Assembly (NCBI RefSeq): GCF_003481985.1
Contig: NZ_QUMD01000008.1
Coordinates: 96,103-160,102 of the forward strand
Length of the DNA: 64,000 nucleotides
Direction of reading: 5' to 3'
Source of the DNA: Clostridium sp. OF09-36
Lineage (GTDB): Bacteria; Bacillota; Clostridia; Lachnospirales; Lachnospiraceae
The notes beneath the pieces are model-generated. The model was given only the letters and a program-made list of their open reading frames with translations, made no database searches and was not told where the DNA came from. Shown here one piece after another: positions 30,008 through 38,860 of the stretch. The position numbers were made by a program, and so were the translations under genes. Within the stretch, counting starts at the first letter, position 1. Every line of letters begins with the position of its first letter.

Positions 30008-30698
30008 ACCGCTGATTCTGGTTGTGGAGGACGATGCACCCGTCCGCAACCTGATCACTACCACCTTAAAGCTGCACGATTACCGCTTTTTAACCGCAGC
30101 AAACGGAGAAACCGCGCTGATCGAGACATCCTCCCACAATCCGGATATCATTCTGCTGGATCTTGGACTTCCAGATATTGACGGCATCGACATCATCCGG
30201 CAGATCCGCACCTGGAGCATGACCCCCATTATCGTCATCAGCGCCCGCAGCGAGGATACCGACAAGATTGAAGCTCTGGACAATGGTGCCGATGATTACC
30301 TGACCAAGCCCTTTTCCGTTGATGAGCTTCTGGCCCGCCTGCGTGTGACCCAGCGCCGTTTAAGCTTTATACAGGAAAATATATCTGCCCGGGATTCCGT
30401 TTTCCAAAACGGTCCTTTAAAGATCGATTTTTCTGCCGGATGCGCCTGCTTAAACGAGGAACCGCTGTCCCTGACCCCCACCGAATACAAGCTTCTGTGC
30501 CTGCTGGCACGCAATGTCGGAAAGGTCCTGACCCACACCTATATCACCGAGCATGTATGGGGAAGCAGCTTTAAAAGCGACGTAGCCTCTCTCCGGGTCT
30601 TTATGGCAACGCTCCGCAAAAAGCTGGAATCCGCTCCGGGCGCGCCCCAGCAGATCCAGACCCATATCGGAGTCGGATACCGGATGCTAAGATTGTAA
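30000..30698 (+). CDS. kdpE: KdpE-like OmpR-family response regulator
   Basis: The 232-residue regulator has a receiver domain with acidic pocket EDD (10-12), phospho-acceptor Asp54 (LLDLGLPDIDG) and Lys in TKPFS, then a winged-helix DNA-binding domain ending HIGVGYRML. It overlaps the kinase gene by eight bases and has GAGGAGG upstream, so the pair is translationally coupled. It is expected to control potassium transport genes. Confidence 0.93.
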   Translation: MNKPLILVVEDDAPVRNLITTTLKLHDYRFLTAANGETALIETSSHNPDIILLDLGLPDIDGIDIIRQIRTWSMTPIIVISARSEDTDKIEALDNGADDYLTKPFSVDELLARLRVTQRRLSFIQENISARDSVFQNGPLKIDFSAGCACLNEEPLSLTPTEYKLLCLLARNVGKVLTHTYITEHVWGSSFKSDVASLRVFMATLRKKLESAPGAPQQIQTHIGVGYRMLRL

Positions 30699-30754
30699 TC
30701 TTCCATAATTTTATATTTCATTTTGTTTCATTTTGGGATATACTTTTGATAACA

Positions 30755-30783
30755 CGTGACCGTGGAAACATGGAACAGTCACG
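30755..30783 (+). repeat. Inverted repeat CGTGAC-N17-GTCACG before cupin gene
   Basis: Arms 30755-30760 and 30778-30783 begin 11 bases after a TATACT -10 box (30739-30744). The second cupin gene at 40442 has the same arrangement (GTAACTG-N11-CAGTTAC, 11 bases after TATAAT). It may be an operator or a 5' RNA hairpin. Confidence 0.5.
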
Positions 30784-30810
30784 GTATTACAGACTAAGGA
30801 GGCTGAAATT

Positions 30811-31170
30811 ATGGTTCGCAAAGAAAATACTGTTGCGGTTGAACATCTGGGCGGCGGCAAAGGTACCGCATATGTGCATCACATCATTTCCAAAGAAGAA
30901 TTTTTAGGTCACGGAAGAATGTACGCTAAGGTGGTACTTCCTCCGGGCGCAAGCGTAGGCTGGCACCAGCACGTCCATGACACCGAGCCGTATTACATTT
31001 TAAAGGGACAGGCTGACTTCATCGACAACGACAAGTCTGTCACCAAAGTTGGCCCTGGCGACTGCTGCATCATCGAGGTCGGACAGTTCCACAGCCTGGA
31101 AAACAACTCCAGCGAAGATGTGGAGTTCATGGCTCTGATCTATAATGAGCCGGGATTTTTGTACGAATAA
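30811..31170 (+). CDS. Cupin domain protein (copy 1)
   Basis: The 119-residue single-domain cupin has metal-binding motif 1 (GWHQHVHDTEPYYILKG: two His, Glu) and motif 2 (PGDCCIIEVGQFHSLENN: His), so the metal site looks complete. Small stand-alone cupins may be isomerases, dioxygenases or sensors; no specific activity can be assigned. AAGGAGG precedes the start. It forms its own unit between a promoter with an inverted repeat and a bidirectional terminator. Confidence 0.85.
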   Translation: MVRKENTVAVEHLGGGKGTAYVHHIISKEEFLGHGRMYAKVVLPPGASVGWHQHVHDTEPYYILKGQADFIDNDKSVTKVGPGDCCIIEVGQFHSLENNSSEDVEFMALIYNEPGFLYE

Positions 31171-31193
31171 AGATTCTTATACAAATTAACAGC

Positions 31194-31238
31194 AAAAACG
31201 GAGCATTCGCTAAGATCATTTGCGAATGCTCCGTTTTT
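31194..31238. terminator. Bidirectional terminator, cupin / atpC
   Basis: A perfect 17-bp stem (31194-31210 with 31222-31238) with A and T runs at its ends separates the cupin gene from the convergent ATP synthase operon. Confidence 0.92.
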
Positions 31239-31253
31239 ATTGCTCTATTTTGT

Positions 31254-31652
31254 TTAATGTCTCAAATTCAAACGCACCAGCGCGCGCTTGAGCGCTGCTT
31301 CTGCGCGCACTACATCAAGATCAGCCTGACCGGAGGAAAGACGGCGCTCCGCACGGGAACGTGCCTCTTCTGCACGGTGATAGTCGATCTCATCCGGCCA
31401 CTCCACTACCTCTGCCATGATCGTTACCTGCTCCGGCAGAATGGTGATGAATCCGGACATGAGTGCTGCTTCCTTCTCGCCGCCGTTCTCATGGATCTTG
31501 AGGACGCCTGGCGCAACAACAGCAGTCAGCGGAATGTGGTCCGGGTAAATACCGATCTCACCCTCGGTGGTGGTCAGCTCTACCATGGAGACATCTCCGT
31601 CGTAGAACCCGCCGGTCGGGGTGACAACCTTTAATTTCATTCCATCAGCCAT
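31254..31652 (-). CDS. atpC: ATP synthase epsilon subunit
   Basis: The roughly 132-residue protein has the N-terminal beta-sandwich (LKVVTPTGGFYDGDVSMVELTTTEGEIGIYPDHIPLTAVV) and the C-terminal helical hairpin rich in Arg/Ala (RAEEARSRAERRL). It is the central-stalk subunit that can inhibit ATP hydrolysis. The ATG at 31650-31652 was preferred because GGGGGT lies six bases away; the ATG two codons earlier is too close. It is the last gene of the atp operon. Confidence 0.93.
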   Translation of the reverse strand: MADGMKLKVVTPTGGFYDGDVSMVELTTTEGEIGIYPDHIPLTAVVAPGVLKIHENGGEKEAALMSGFITILPEQVTIMAEVVEWPDEIDYHRAEEARSRAERRLSSGQADLDVVRAEAALKRALVRLNLRH

Positions 31653-31663
31653 AGACATACCCC

Positions 31664-33054
31664 CTATTTCACGCGGGCAAGAACGTCATCGATATTACCT
31701 GCATTCAGGAAATACTGCTCCGGAATGTCGTCATGCTTGCCTTCCAGGATTTCCTTGAAGCCCTGAATGGTCTCGCTTAACGGAACGTAACGGCCTTCCA
31801 GACCGGTGAACTGTCCTGCTACGAAGAACGGCTGGGATAAGAATCTCTGGATCTTACGTGCACGGGATACGGTCAGTTTATCTTCCTCGGAAAGCTCATC
31901 CATACCTAACATGGCGATGATATCCTGCAGCTCTTTGTACTTCTGCAGAACCTCCTGCACGCCGCGGCTACCTTGTAGTGCTCCTCACCAACGACACGCG
32001 GGTCGAGGATACGGGAGGTGGACTCCAGCGGGTCTACTGCCGGGTAAATACCCTGCTCTACGATGGCACGGCTTAATACCGTGGTTGCATCCAGATGTGC
32101 GAAGGTGTTTGCCGGAGCCGGGTCAGTTAAGTCATCGGCCGGCACGTAAACTGCCTGTACGGAAGTAATGGAACCGTTCTTGGTGGAGGTGATACGCTCC
32201 TGCAGAGCACCCATCTCGGTCTGCAGGGTCGGCTGGTAACCTACTGCGGACGGCATACGTCCAAGCAGTGCAGATACCTCGGAACCTGCCTGGGTGAAAC
32301 GGAAGATGTTGTCGATGAACAACAGGACATCCTTACCACCTTTGTCACGGAAGTACTCTGCCATGGTCAGACCAGTCAGGCCGACTCTCATACGTGCTCC
32401 CGGCGGCTCGTTCATCTGACCGAATACCATGGTGGTCTTATTGATAACGCCAGACTCGGTCATCTCGTAGTAAAGGTCATTACCCTCACGGGTACGCTCA
32501 CCTACACCGGTGAATACGGAATATCCGCCGTGCTCGGTAGCGATGTTACGAATCAGCTCCTGGATCAGGACGGTCTTACCTACACCAGCACCGCCGAACA
32601 GACCGATCTTACCACCCTTCTGATAAGGGCAGAGCAGGTCTACGACTTTGATACCGGTCTCAAGGATCTCAGTCTGGGTGGACTGTTCCTCAAAGGTAGG
32701 AGCTTTTCTGTGGATCGGAAGATACTCTTCCACCTGTGGCTTTTCTTTATTGTCGATCGGCTCGCCCAGTACGTTGAAAATACGGCCCAGCGTATTCTCA
32801 CCAACCGGTACAGAAATCGGTGCGCCGGTTGCAATGGCGTCCATACCACGTCTCAGACCATCGGTGGTTCCCATTGCGATACATCTTACGGTATCGTCAC
32901 CAAGATCCTGTGCAACCTCGACGGTCAGGGTGCCGCCGTCCTCGAGCGGTACCTTGATTGCCTCGTTGATTTCCGGAATCTTGCCCTGGGAGAACTTGAT
33001 ATCCATGACCGCACCGATGATCTGTGTGATCTTACCAGTATTTTGTTCTGCCAT
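31664..33054 (-). CDS. atpD: ATP synthase beta subunit (frameshifted at ~31964)
   Basis: The catalytic subunit shows Walker A GGAGVGKTVLI, the GERTREGNDLY block, Walker B KDVLLFIDNIFRF and PAPANTFAHLDATTVLSR. The frame breaks near 31964 after GEEHYKVA; the other frame continues with VQEVLQKYKELQDIIAMLGMDELSEEDKLTV and the expected C-terminus. Adding one base in GCCGCGGCGTGC gives 463 residues, the normal size. A genuine null of this gene is most unlikely beside nine intact atp genes, so this is the best evidence that the window contains sequencing errors. The start follows AAAGGAG. Confidence 0.95.
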
Positions 33055-33139
33055 CTTGCTTCTCCTTTTATTTCTTTCTCGAATGCACTCCCTGGGAGCG
33101 CTATCGTTTTGGCAGGGCACCAGGCTCTGTCAAAACAGA

Positions 33140-34003
33140 TTAATTGATCGCATTTGCGCCTGCAATGATCTCCGTAAGCTCCTGGGTAATGGAACCCTGA
33201 CGCGCACGGTTATACTGCAGCTCTAACTTGCCCAGCATCTCTTCTGCATTGTTGGTTGCCGAATCCATGGCGGTCATACGCGCGCCATTTTCACTGGCAA
33301 CTGCCTCCTGCAGCGCACCAAAGATCAGACTGCTCATATATTTCGGGATGATCATATCGAGCACTTCTTCTTCGCTCGGCTCGTAGTTCATGAGTGCTTC
33401 CGCTTTCGGAGCCTCTGCTTCGCCGCTTTCTTCCATGGTAAACGGAAGGAGCTTGATGAGCTTCGGAATATGAACTACGGTGTTCTTGAACGAAGTATAT
33501 GCAAGATAGATCTCTCCGACCTCTCCGCGTCCGAATGCTGCCAGCAGTTCTTTTGTGAGATCTGCCGCATCCTGGTAAGCCGGCTCGTCGATCACCTCGG
33601 AGTAGTCCGCAGTGATCTCGTAGCCCTTCTTTGCCAGTCCGTCACGGCCCTTACGGCCAATGGCGTAGACCCGGGTCTTCTCCGGGGTCAGCGCCTCATT
33701 TCCTGCGATGAGCTTGACAATGTTGTTGTTGTAGCCGCCGGCAAGGCCGCGGTTGGAAGTGATCGCGATGACCGCCTTTCCATCCGTATTGCCTGCCCGC
33801 AGGTATTTGTGGTCGATGGTTCCTGACTTTTTCAGCATAGAAGAGATCGTCTCATACATCAAGTCGAAATAAGGCTTGGAGCCTTCTGCTTTCTGTCTGG
33901 ATTTCTGCAGCTTGACTGTAGAAACCAGCTTCATGGCTTTGGTAATCTGGCCGGTGCTCTGGATACTTGCTTTTCTGCGTTTAATATCTCTCATCGATGC
34001 CAT
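33140..34003 (-). CDS. atpG: ATP synthase gamma subunit
   Basis: The 287-residue central rotor shaft has the conserved N-terminal helix (MRDIKRRKASIQSTGQITKAMKLVSTVKLQK) and C-terminal helix (ENGARMTAMDSATNNAEEMLGKLELQYNRARQGSITQELTEI). Standard length and position between atpA and atpD. AGGTGA precedes the start. Confidence 0.96.
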   Translation of the reverse strand: MASMRDIKRRKASIQSTGQITKAMKLVSTVKLQKSRQKAEGSKPYFDLMYETISSMLKKSGTIDHKYLRAGNTDGKAVIAITSNRGLAGGYNNNIVKLIAGNEALTPEKTRVYAIGRKGRDGLAKKGYEITADYSEVIDEPAYQDAADLTKELLAAFGRGEVGEIYLAYTSFKNTVVHIPKLIKLLPFTMEESGEAEAPKAEALMNYEPSEEEVLDMIIPKYMSSLIFGALQEAVASENGARMTAMDSATNNAEEMLGKLELQYNRARQGSITQELTEIIAGANAIN

Positions 34004-34022
34004 GATCGTTCACCTGCCTTAT

Positions 34023-35525
34023 CTAGCGCTGCTCTTTGCACTCTTTGATCGCTTTTACAAGCAGAGCCTCGGTCTCCTCAGACAGCACCTTGGTGTCGCG
34101 GATTGCTGCCGGGATCTCCGGGTACTTGCTGTCAATATACTTGAATAAATCTTTCTCGAATGCCAGCACATCTGCAACCGGAATATCAAGAAGATGCTTT
34201 CTGGTTGCTGCGTAAATGATGATTACCTGGTACTCAACCGGCATTGGCTGGTACTGAGGCTGTTTTAAGACTTCACGGATGCGCTCGCCCTGTGCCAGCT
34301 GCTCGGTGGTTGCGGCATCCAGCTCGGAACCGAACTGCGCGAAGCTTGCCAGCTCACGGTACTGTGCCAGTTCCACACGGATCGGCGCTGCAATCTTCTT
34401 GATTGCCTTGATCTGTGCCGCGCCGCCTACACGGGATACGGACAGACCAGCGTTGATTGCCGGACGGAAACCGGAGTTGAACATCTCAGTCTCAAGGTAA
34501 ATCTGACCATCGGTAATGGAAATTACGTTGGTCGGAATGTATGCGGATACATCGCCCGCCTGGGTCTCGATGATCGGCAGTGCGGTTAAGGAACCGCCGC
34601 CTAAATCGTCAGAAAGACGGGATGCGCGCTCCAGCAGTCTGGAGTGCAGATAGAATACGTCGCCCGGATAAGCCTCACGTCCCGGCGGTCTCTTCAGAAG
34701 AAGGGACAGGGTACGGTAAGCGGCAGCGTGCTTGGTTAAGTCATCGTAGACAACCAGTACGTCCTCTCCGTTTTCCATCCACTCCTCACCGATCGCACAT
34801 CCGGAATATGGTGCGATGTACTGTAATGGAGCTAAGTCGGATGCTGTGGAAACTACGATAGTGGTGTAGTCCATAGCGCCGAACTCCTCTAAGGTTCTTA
34901 CAATGTTGGCAACGGTAGATGCCTTCTGACCGATTGCCACGTAGATACAGTGAACGCCCTGACCTTTCTGGTTGATGATGGTATCGATCGCGATCGCGGT
35001 CTTACCGGTCTGACGGTCACCGATGATCAGCTCACGCTGTCCACGGCCGATCGGGATCATGGCATCGATTGCCTTGATACCGGTCTGTAACGGGGTGTCT
35101 ACCGATTTTCTCTCGATTACGCCGTGAGCGACACGCTCAACACGGCGGAATTTGTCAGTCTCGATCGGGCCTTTGCCATCGATCGGCATACCCAGTGCGT
35201 TGACAACTCGTCCGGTCATGGCGTCGCCTACCGGGACCTCAACCACACGTCCGGTTGTCTTAACGATATCTCCCTCACTGATGTTCCTGGTATCACCTAA
35301 GAGAACGACACCTACGTTGTCCTCCTCCAGGTTCTGGACCATGCCGTATACTTCTCCCGGGAATTCCAGAAGCTCACCCTGCATGGCTTTCTCCAGTCCA
35401 TGAACTCGAGCGATACCGTCCGCAACCGTGATAACGGTTCCGACGTCAGAGACTTCCAGTTTGGTAGAATACTTTGCAATCTGTTCTTTGATTACCGAAC
35501 TGATTTCTTCTGGTCTCAAATTCAT
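34023..35525 (-). CDS. atpA: ATP synthase alpha subunit
   Basis: The 500-residue non-catalytic nucleotide-binding subunit has Walker A GDRQTGKTAIAID near residue 170, DDLTKHAAAYRTLSLLLKRPPGREAYPGDVFYLHSRLLERA, and the signature SVSRVGGAAQ. Normal length. Confidence 0.97.
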   Translation of the reverse strand: MNLRPEEISSVIKEQIAKYSTKLEVSDVGTVITVADGIARVHGLEKAMQGELLEFPGEVYGMVQNLEEDNVGVVLLGDTRNISEGDIVKTTGRVVEVPVGDAMTGRVVNALGMPIDGKGPIETDKFRRVERVAHGVIERKSVDTPLQTGIKAIDAMIPIGRGQRELIIGDRQTGKTAIAIDTIINQKGQGVHCIYVAIGQKASTVANIVRTLEEFGAMDYTTIVVSTASDLAPLQYIAPYSGCAIGEEWMENGEDVLVVYDDLTKHAAAYRTLSLLLKRPPGREAYPGDVFYLHSRLLERASRLSDDLGGGSLTALPIIETQAGDVSAYIPTNVISITDGQIYLETEMFNSGFRPAINAGLSVSRVGGAAQIKAIKKIAAPIRVELAQYRELASFAQFGSELDAATTEQLAQGERIREVLKQPQYQPMPVEYQVIIIYAATRKHLLDIPVADVLAFEKDLFKYIDSKYPEIPAAIRDTKVLSEETEALLVKAIKECKEQR

Positions 35526-35546
35526 TGTCTGTTCCTTTCCGGCTTA

Positions 35547-36095
35547 TTATGCCAGCTGAAGCGCGGATAACTCCTTCTTCAGCCCGTAAAGCCTTGTCTT
35601 AATACTGCTGTCCACTACACGGTCTCCGATGCGGATGACCATGCCCCCAAGGAGGGACGCATCCACATCGTAATGCATTTCAAACTGCACATAACCGGTG
35701 GTCTCAAGCAGTCTTTTTTCCAAAGCGGCCTTCTGCTCCACGCCCAGCTCCACTGCGCTGGTCACATAAGCAGCTCCGATCTTTTTGAATTCTTTCACCC
35801 TCTGGATGAAATATTCCAGAATCGAGATCATCTCGTTCTGTCTGTCTTTCTCAACAATGATGCTCAAGAAGCCCATCAGCTCCTCCGCAATCTTTCCGGA
35901 AAAGACCTGATGTAATAAGGTAACCTTTTCTTCTTTTACGATCTGCGGATTTCCGAGAACGGAAAAGAGTTCCGGGTTGTCCTGTAAAATGGGGAGCAGG
36001 GCACTGGTCTCTTCGTAGAGCGTGTCCATGATCTCTTTTTCCATGGCTGTCTCAAACAATGCATCACCGTACACCTTTGAAACTAGCTTTGCCAT
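35547..36095 (-). CDS. atpH: ATP synthase delta subunit
   Basis: The 182-residue peripheral-stalk subunit (OSCP) has VSKVYGDALFETAMEK at the start and the C-terminal block SLLGGMVIRIGDRVVDSSIKTRLYGLKKEL. It overlaps atpF by 13 bases. Confidence 0.94.
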   Translation of the reverse strand: MAKLVSKVYGDALFETAMEKEIMDTLYEETSALLPILQDNPELFSVLGNPQIVKEEKVTLLHQVFSGKIAEELMGFLSIIVEKDRQNEMISILEYFIQRVKEFKKIGAAYVTSAVELGVEQKAALEKRLLETTGYVQFEMHYDVDASLLGGMVIRIGDRVVDSSIKTRLYGLKKELSALQLA

Positions 36096-36598
36096 GTATG
36101 TTCACCCATTTCCTTCAAAGTCTCATCAATCAAAGCATCCTGAATCTTTACATCGATGGAGTTTCCAACCACCTTCTCTGCCATGTAAGCAGCAATGTCT
36201 ACGATCTCCTGCTTCATGTCATCGAGGGCTTTCTTCTTCTCCAGCTCGACTTCGCGGTTTGCCCGCTCAATGATTCTGGCTGCTTCGGCCTTGGCTTCAT
36301 CGAGCATTTCCTCCTCACGGGCTTTGGCTTTACGCCGTGCAGTCTCCAGAATGCTCTCAGCTTCTTTGTTCACGTCTCTTAATTTTGCCTCGTACTCCGC
36401 CTTCATGGACTCTGCAGAAGCTTTGTCTTCCGCAGCAGAAGCCAGTTCCCCGGCAATCTTCTGTTTTCTCTTTTCCAGCACATCGCGCACCGGATTGAAA
36501 AGCAGATAGGACAATGCAAAGAATAAAATGAAGATATTGATACCGGTCAGCACTGCATCATGCAGAAGCTGCGGATCAAATCCGATCAATCTGTCCAA
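36083..36598 (-). CDS. atpF: ATP synthase b subunit
   Basis: The 171-residue peripheral-stalk subunit has one N-terminal membrane helix (about residues 14-33) and a long charged coiled-coil rich in Ala, Glu and Lys that links Fo to F1. Normal order between c and delta genes. Confidence 0.94.
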   Translation of the reverse strand: MDRLIGFDPQLLHDAVLTGINIFILFFALSYLLFNPVRDVLEKRKQKIAGELASAAEDKASAESMKAEYEAKLRDVNKEAESILETARRKAKAREEEMLDEAKAEAARIIERANREVELEKKKALDDMKQEIVDIAAYMAEKVVGNSIDVKIQDALIDETLKEMGEHTWQS

Positions 36599-36618
36599 GT
36601 CTTACGCCTCCTTTCGTT

Positions 36619-36647
36619 CGTTACTGTTCGCTACGCTCTCCGTAACG
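36619..36647. repeat. Inverted repeat CGTTAC-N17-GTAACG between atpE and atpF
   Basis: Arms 36619-36624 and 36642-36647 lie between two atp genes; the minus strand contains GAACAGTAACG, a core found in several other intergenic spots of the window. In RNA it may form a small hairpin that tunes the high c-subunit yield. Confidence 0.45.
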
Positions 36648-36656
36648 TTTCTGTTC

Positions 36657-36917
36657 TTATGCGCCGAACGGCTTAACGAACATCAGGATGATAGCAACAA
36701 CCAGACCGTACAGACCGGTGGTCTCTGCTACTGCCTGACCAAGAAGCATGGTGGAAGTGATATCGGATTTTGCACCCGGGTTACGGCCTACTGCTGCTGC
36801 ACCGTGACCAGCTGCAATACCCTGTCCTACACCAGGTCCGATACCGGCGATCATTGCCAGACCAGCGCCGATTGCGGAACAACCAAAGATAAAGTCCTGT
36901 CCTGAGATACCATTCAT
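36657..36917 (-). CDS. atpE: ATP synthase c subunit with Na+-binding signature
   Basis: The 86-residue two-helix proteolipid forms the membrane rotor. Pro28, Gln32, Val63, Glu65, Thr66, Thr67 and Tyr70 are all present at the positions used for Na+ ligation in the Ilyobacter and Acetobacterium rings (Ser or Thr at 66). A Na+-translocating enzyme is therefore predicted. The conserved loop RNPGAK is intact. AGGAGG precedes the start. Confidence 0.96.
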   Translation of the reverse strand: MNGISGQDFIFGCSAIGAGLAMIAGIGPGVGQGIAAGHGAAAVGRNPGAKSDITSTMLLGQAVAETTGLYGLVVAIILMFVKPFGA

Positions 36918-36983
36918 AGTTAAGTCCTCCTAAAAAATAAAATAAATTGATGTGATGTGCCATTCATCCTGGCATGACTTGGC

Positions 36984-37685
36984 TTATTCCATCTTATCAT
37001 TGATATAAACCATGGTCAGCATACAGAATACGTATGTCTGGATCGCACCGGAGAATACATCACAGTAAACATGAAGTGCCGCCGGAATACCGATATTGGT
37101 AAAGATCGGCATCATGCCATACCATAATCCCATAATGATCACGCCTGACAGCAGGTTTGCGAACAGACGCAGGGAAATGGAAATCGGGTTCGCGATCTCA
37201 CCGATTAAGTTGATCGGGAATAAGATCGGTGTTGGCTCAAACAGGCTGGTAAAATGTCTTACGCCCCTGTTCTTGATGCCCTGGTAGTTTACAATAAAGA
37301 ACGTAAACATACCAAGCAGGAAAGTAACGCCATAATCTGCAGTCGGAGCACGCAGTCCCAGCAGACCGCTTAAGTTACAGAAGAGGATAAATACAAAGAT
37401 CGTTCCAATGTAGTTGATGAAACGTCTTGCATTGCCTCCCAGAATTCCTGCAGTCATGCCCTGCAGTGCCTCGTACGCCATCTCCAGCACATTCTGAAAC
37501 GTTCCGGGCTGGTCCGTTGCCTTTTTCAAGGTCCGGTTTGCCAGTACCGCAAGAATCAAAATCAGCGCGGTGATGATCCACATGCCTATGGTCGTTGTTG
37601 TGATCCAAAAATCCTGACCGAACAACTGGTATTTTAATACCCCGTGTATCATAAAGTCAGGCTCATTGGAAATCAGCATTCCCAT
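36984..37685 (-). CDS. atpB: ATP synthase a subunit
   Basis: The 233-residue membrane stator subunit has five or six helices, the essential Arg in ISISLRLFANLLSG, and the Asn/Glu-rich block NLIGEIANPISI. It forms the ion half-channels facing the c ring. AAGGAGG lies eight bases before the ATG at 37685. Confidence 0.95.
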   Translation of the reverse strand: MGMLISNEPDFMIHGVLKYQLFGQDFWITTTTIGMWIITALILILAVLANRTLKKATDQPGTFQNVLEMAYEALQGMTAGILGGNARRFINYIGTIFVFILFCNLSGLLGLRAPTADYGVTFLLGMFTFFIVNYQGIKNRGVRHFTSLFEPTPILFPINLIGEIANPISISLRLFANLLSGVIIMGLWYGMMPIFTNIGIPAALHVYCDVFSGAIQTYVFCMLTMVYINDKME

Positions 37686-37704
37686 TCACGGTTCCTCCTT
37701 TCTC

Positions 37705-38169
37705 TCATGATATCCCCGGACGGTCTTGCTCCGTGCTTTCTGCCTGGACAGAAGGCTCAGGATCTTTTCCACCGGAAATTCTGTGAATCAGTGGCTGCAG
37801 GTATGCACCTGCTTTCATGCCCATAGCGCCGATGACCGCTGCCAGAAGATCGATCTTAAGCACTTTCCAGCAAATCAGAAGTGCTGCCACAAACACAAGC
37901 TTGCGCAGCATGCTCTGCGCAACGGTATATTTGTTCGCATAGTTCTCACTTCCGCTGTCGAGTACCCGCTCGGTCGTCACCGCCATATGGATCAGCATGC
38001 AGATCGCTCCTGCTGCTCCTGCAATCAGTCCCAGGACTACCGGAATAACCGGATAGGAAACCTTGGGAAGAAGCAGAAACGAAAGAACGATCAGGACCAG
38101 ATTGTAAAAAATAATCCCGGCCGACATCTCCGCAAGCAGCCGCTTTGTTGACTTACTCAGCCATCTCAT
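37705..38169 (-). CDS. atpI: ATP synthase subunit I-like protein (AtpI)
   Basis: The 154-residue protein has four hydrophobic helices in its first 120 residues and a hydrophilic Glu/Ser tail, matching the ATP synthase I chain family that helps assemble the c ring. It overlaps the preceding small gene by four bases and precedes atpB, the usual place. Confidence 0.82.
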   Translation of the reverse strand: MRWLSKSTKRLLAEMSAGIIFYNLVLIVLSFLLLPKVSYPVIPVVLGLIAGAAGAICMLIHMAVTTERVLDSGSENYANKYTVAQSMLRKLVFVAALLICWKVLKIDLLAAVIGAMGMKAGAYLQPLIHRISGGKDPEPSVQAESTEQDRPGIS

Positions 38170-38510
38170 TGTGATCTGCCTCCTTTGCTGTCTGACCTTG
38201 CACCTGCACCCGTAATACGGCTTGGCTGTTTCGGTTTGCTGATTCCACTGCGCTGCTGTCCGACCTGCTGCTCACGTCTTAGACGTTCGTCCTCTTTTTG
38301 CTCCTGCAAAAGAGTATTCTTCGCCATAATCCAGCCACAGCGTCCGCCAGCCAACACCCCAAGGATCAGCATTGGTACCATGAGCTTCGTCCCAAAATGG
38401 GAATCCACCAGATAACCTGTATAAATGCACAGGAGGATTGGAGTCAGTACGCTAAGGCCAAGCTGTGTTACCATGGCAAGACTACGGAATACGCTTTTCT
38501 TATAATGCAC
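38166..38510 (-). CDS. AtpZ-type small membrane protein
   Basis: The 114-residue protein has two membrane helices (about residues 14-33 and 42-62) with the AtpZ/AtpI motif TGYLVDSHFG and a basic, Gln/Ser-rich tail. It is the first gene of the atp operon, as in many clostridia, and probably aids Fo assembly or Mg2+ handling. The GTG at 38508-38510, with GAGGTGAG six to seven bases upstream, was preferred to the TTG one codon earlier. Confidence 0.75.
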   Translation of the reverse strand: MHYKKSVFRSLAMVTQLGLSVLTPILLCIYTGYLVDSHFGTKLMVPMLILGVLAGGRCGWIMAKNTLLQEQKEDERLRREQQVGQQRSGISKPKQPSRITGAGARSDSKGGRSQ

Positions 38511-38549
38511 CAACGCTCACCTCTTTCTGCATTTTTGCATGTACTACAT

Positions 38550-38578
38550 ATTATAACCAAACTTTTTGGTTTTGTCCA
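38550..38578 (-). promoter_or_regulatory. ATP synthase operon promoter
   Basis: Minus strand: TGGACA (38573-38578), 17-nt spacer, TATAAT (38550-38555). The spacer holds a small palindrome, AACCAAA...TTTGGTT. Confidence 0.7.
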
Positions 38579-38716
38579 TTATGAATAGATGTTTCGTTTA
38601 AAAATGGTGAATCTTGCACATTGCAAACATTTCTGTCTTTTTTTTATCGAACATTTTCACAAAAACAACCGATAAAAATTGTCAAACTTGCCACTTAAAA
38701 CCACACTTATACCAAA

Positions 38717-38749
38717 AAAACCGTCACACCCTGAAAATGTGACGGTTTT
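38717..38749 (-). terminator. Terminator downstream of malic enzyme gene
   Basis: A perfect 12-bp stem (38717-38728 with 38738-38749) is followed on the minus strand by a run of T, about 110 bp after the malic enzyme stop. Confidence 0.85.
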
Positions 38750-38860
38750 AACAGATTCTTTGCAGAAGAAATTTCTTCTTATCTTATATAGCACTTATGA
38801 GATCTTTTTGATTCTCATTTTTTCGTGATTTTTATTTCGTACGGATGAAGTTCCAAACCA

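Larger units (their letters stand above)
38511..38860. other. Intergenic region, atp operon promoter / malic enzyme 3' end
   Basis: This 350-bp stretch holds the atp promoter (38550-38578) and the malic enzyme terminator (38717-38749). The A/T-rich remainder shows no coding signal. Confidence 0.6.

Noticed and set aside
31900..31970. Programmed frameshifting in atpD
   Set aside because: No slippery heptamer or downstream structure, and ATP synthase beta is not known to use it; the same single-base pattern recurs in many unrelated genes.
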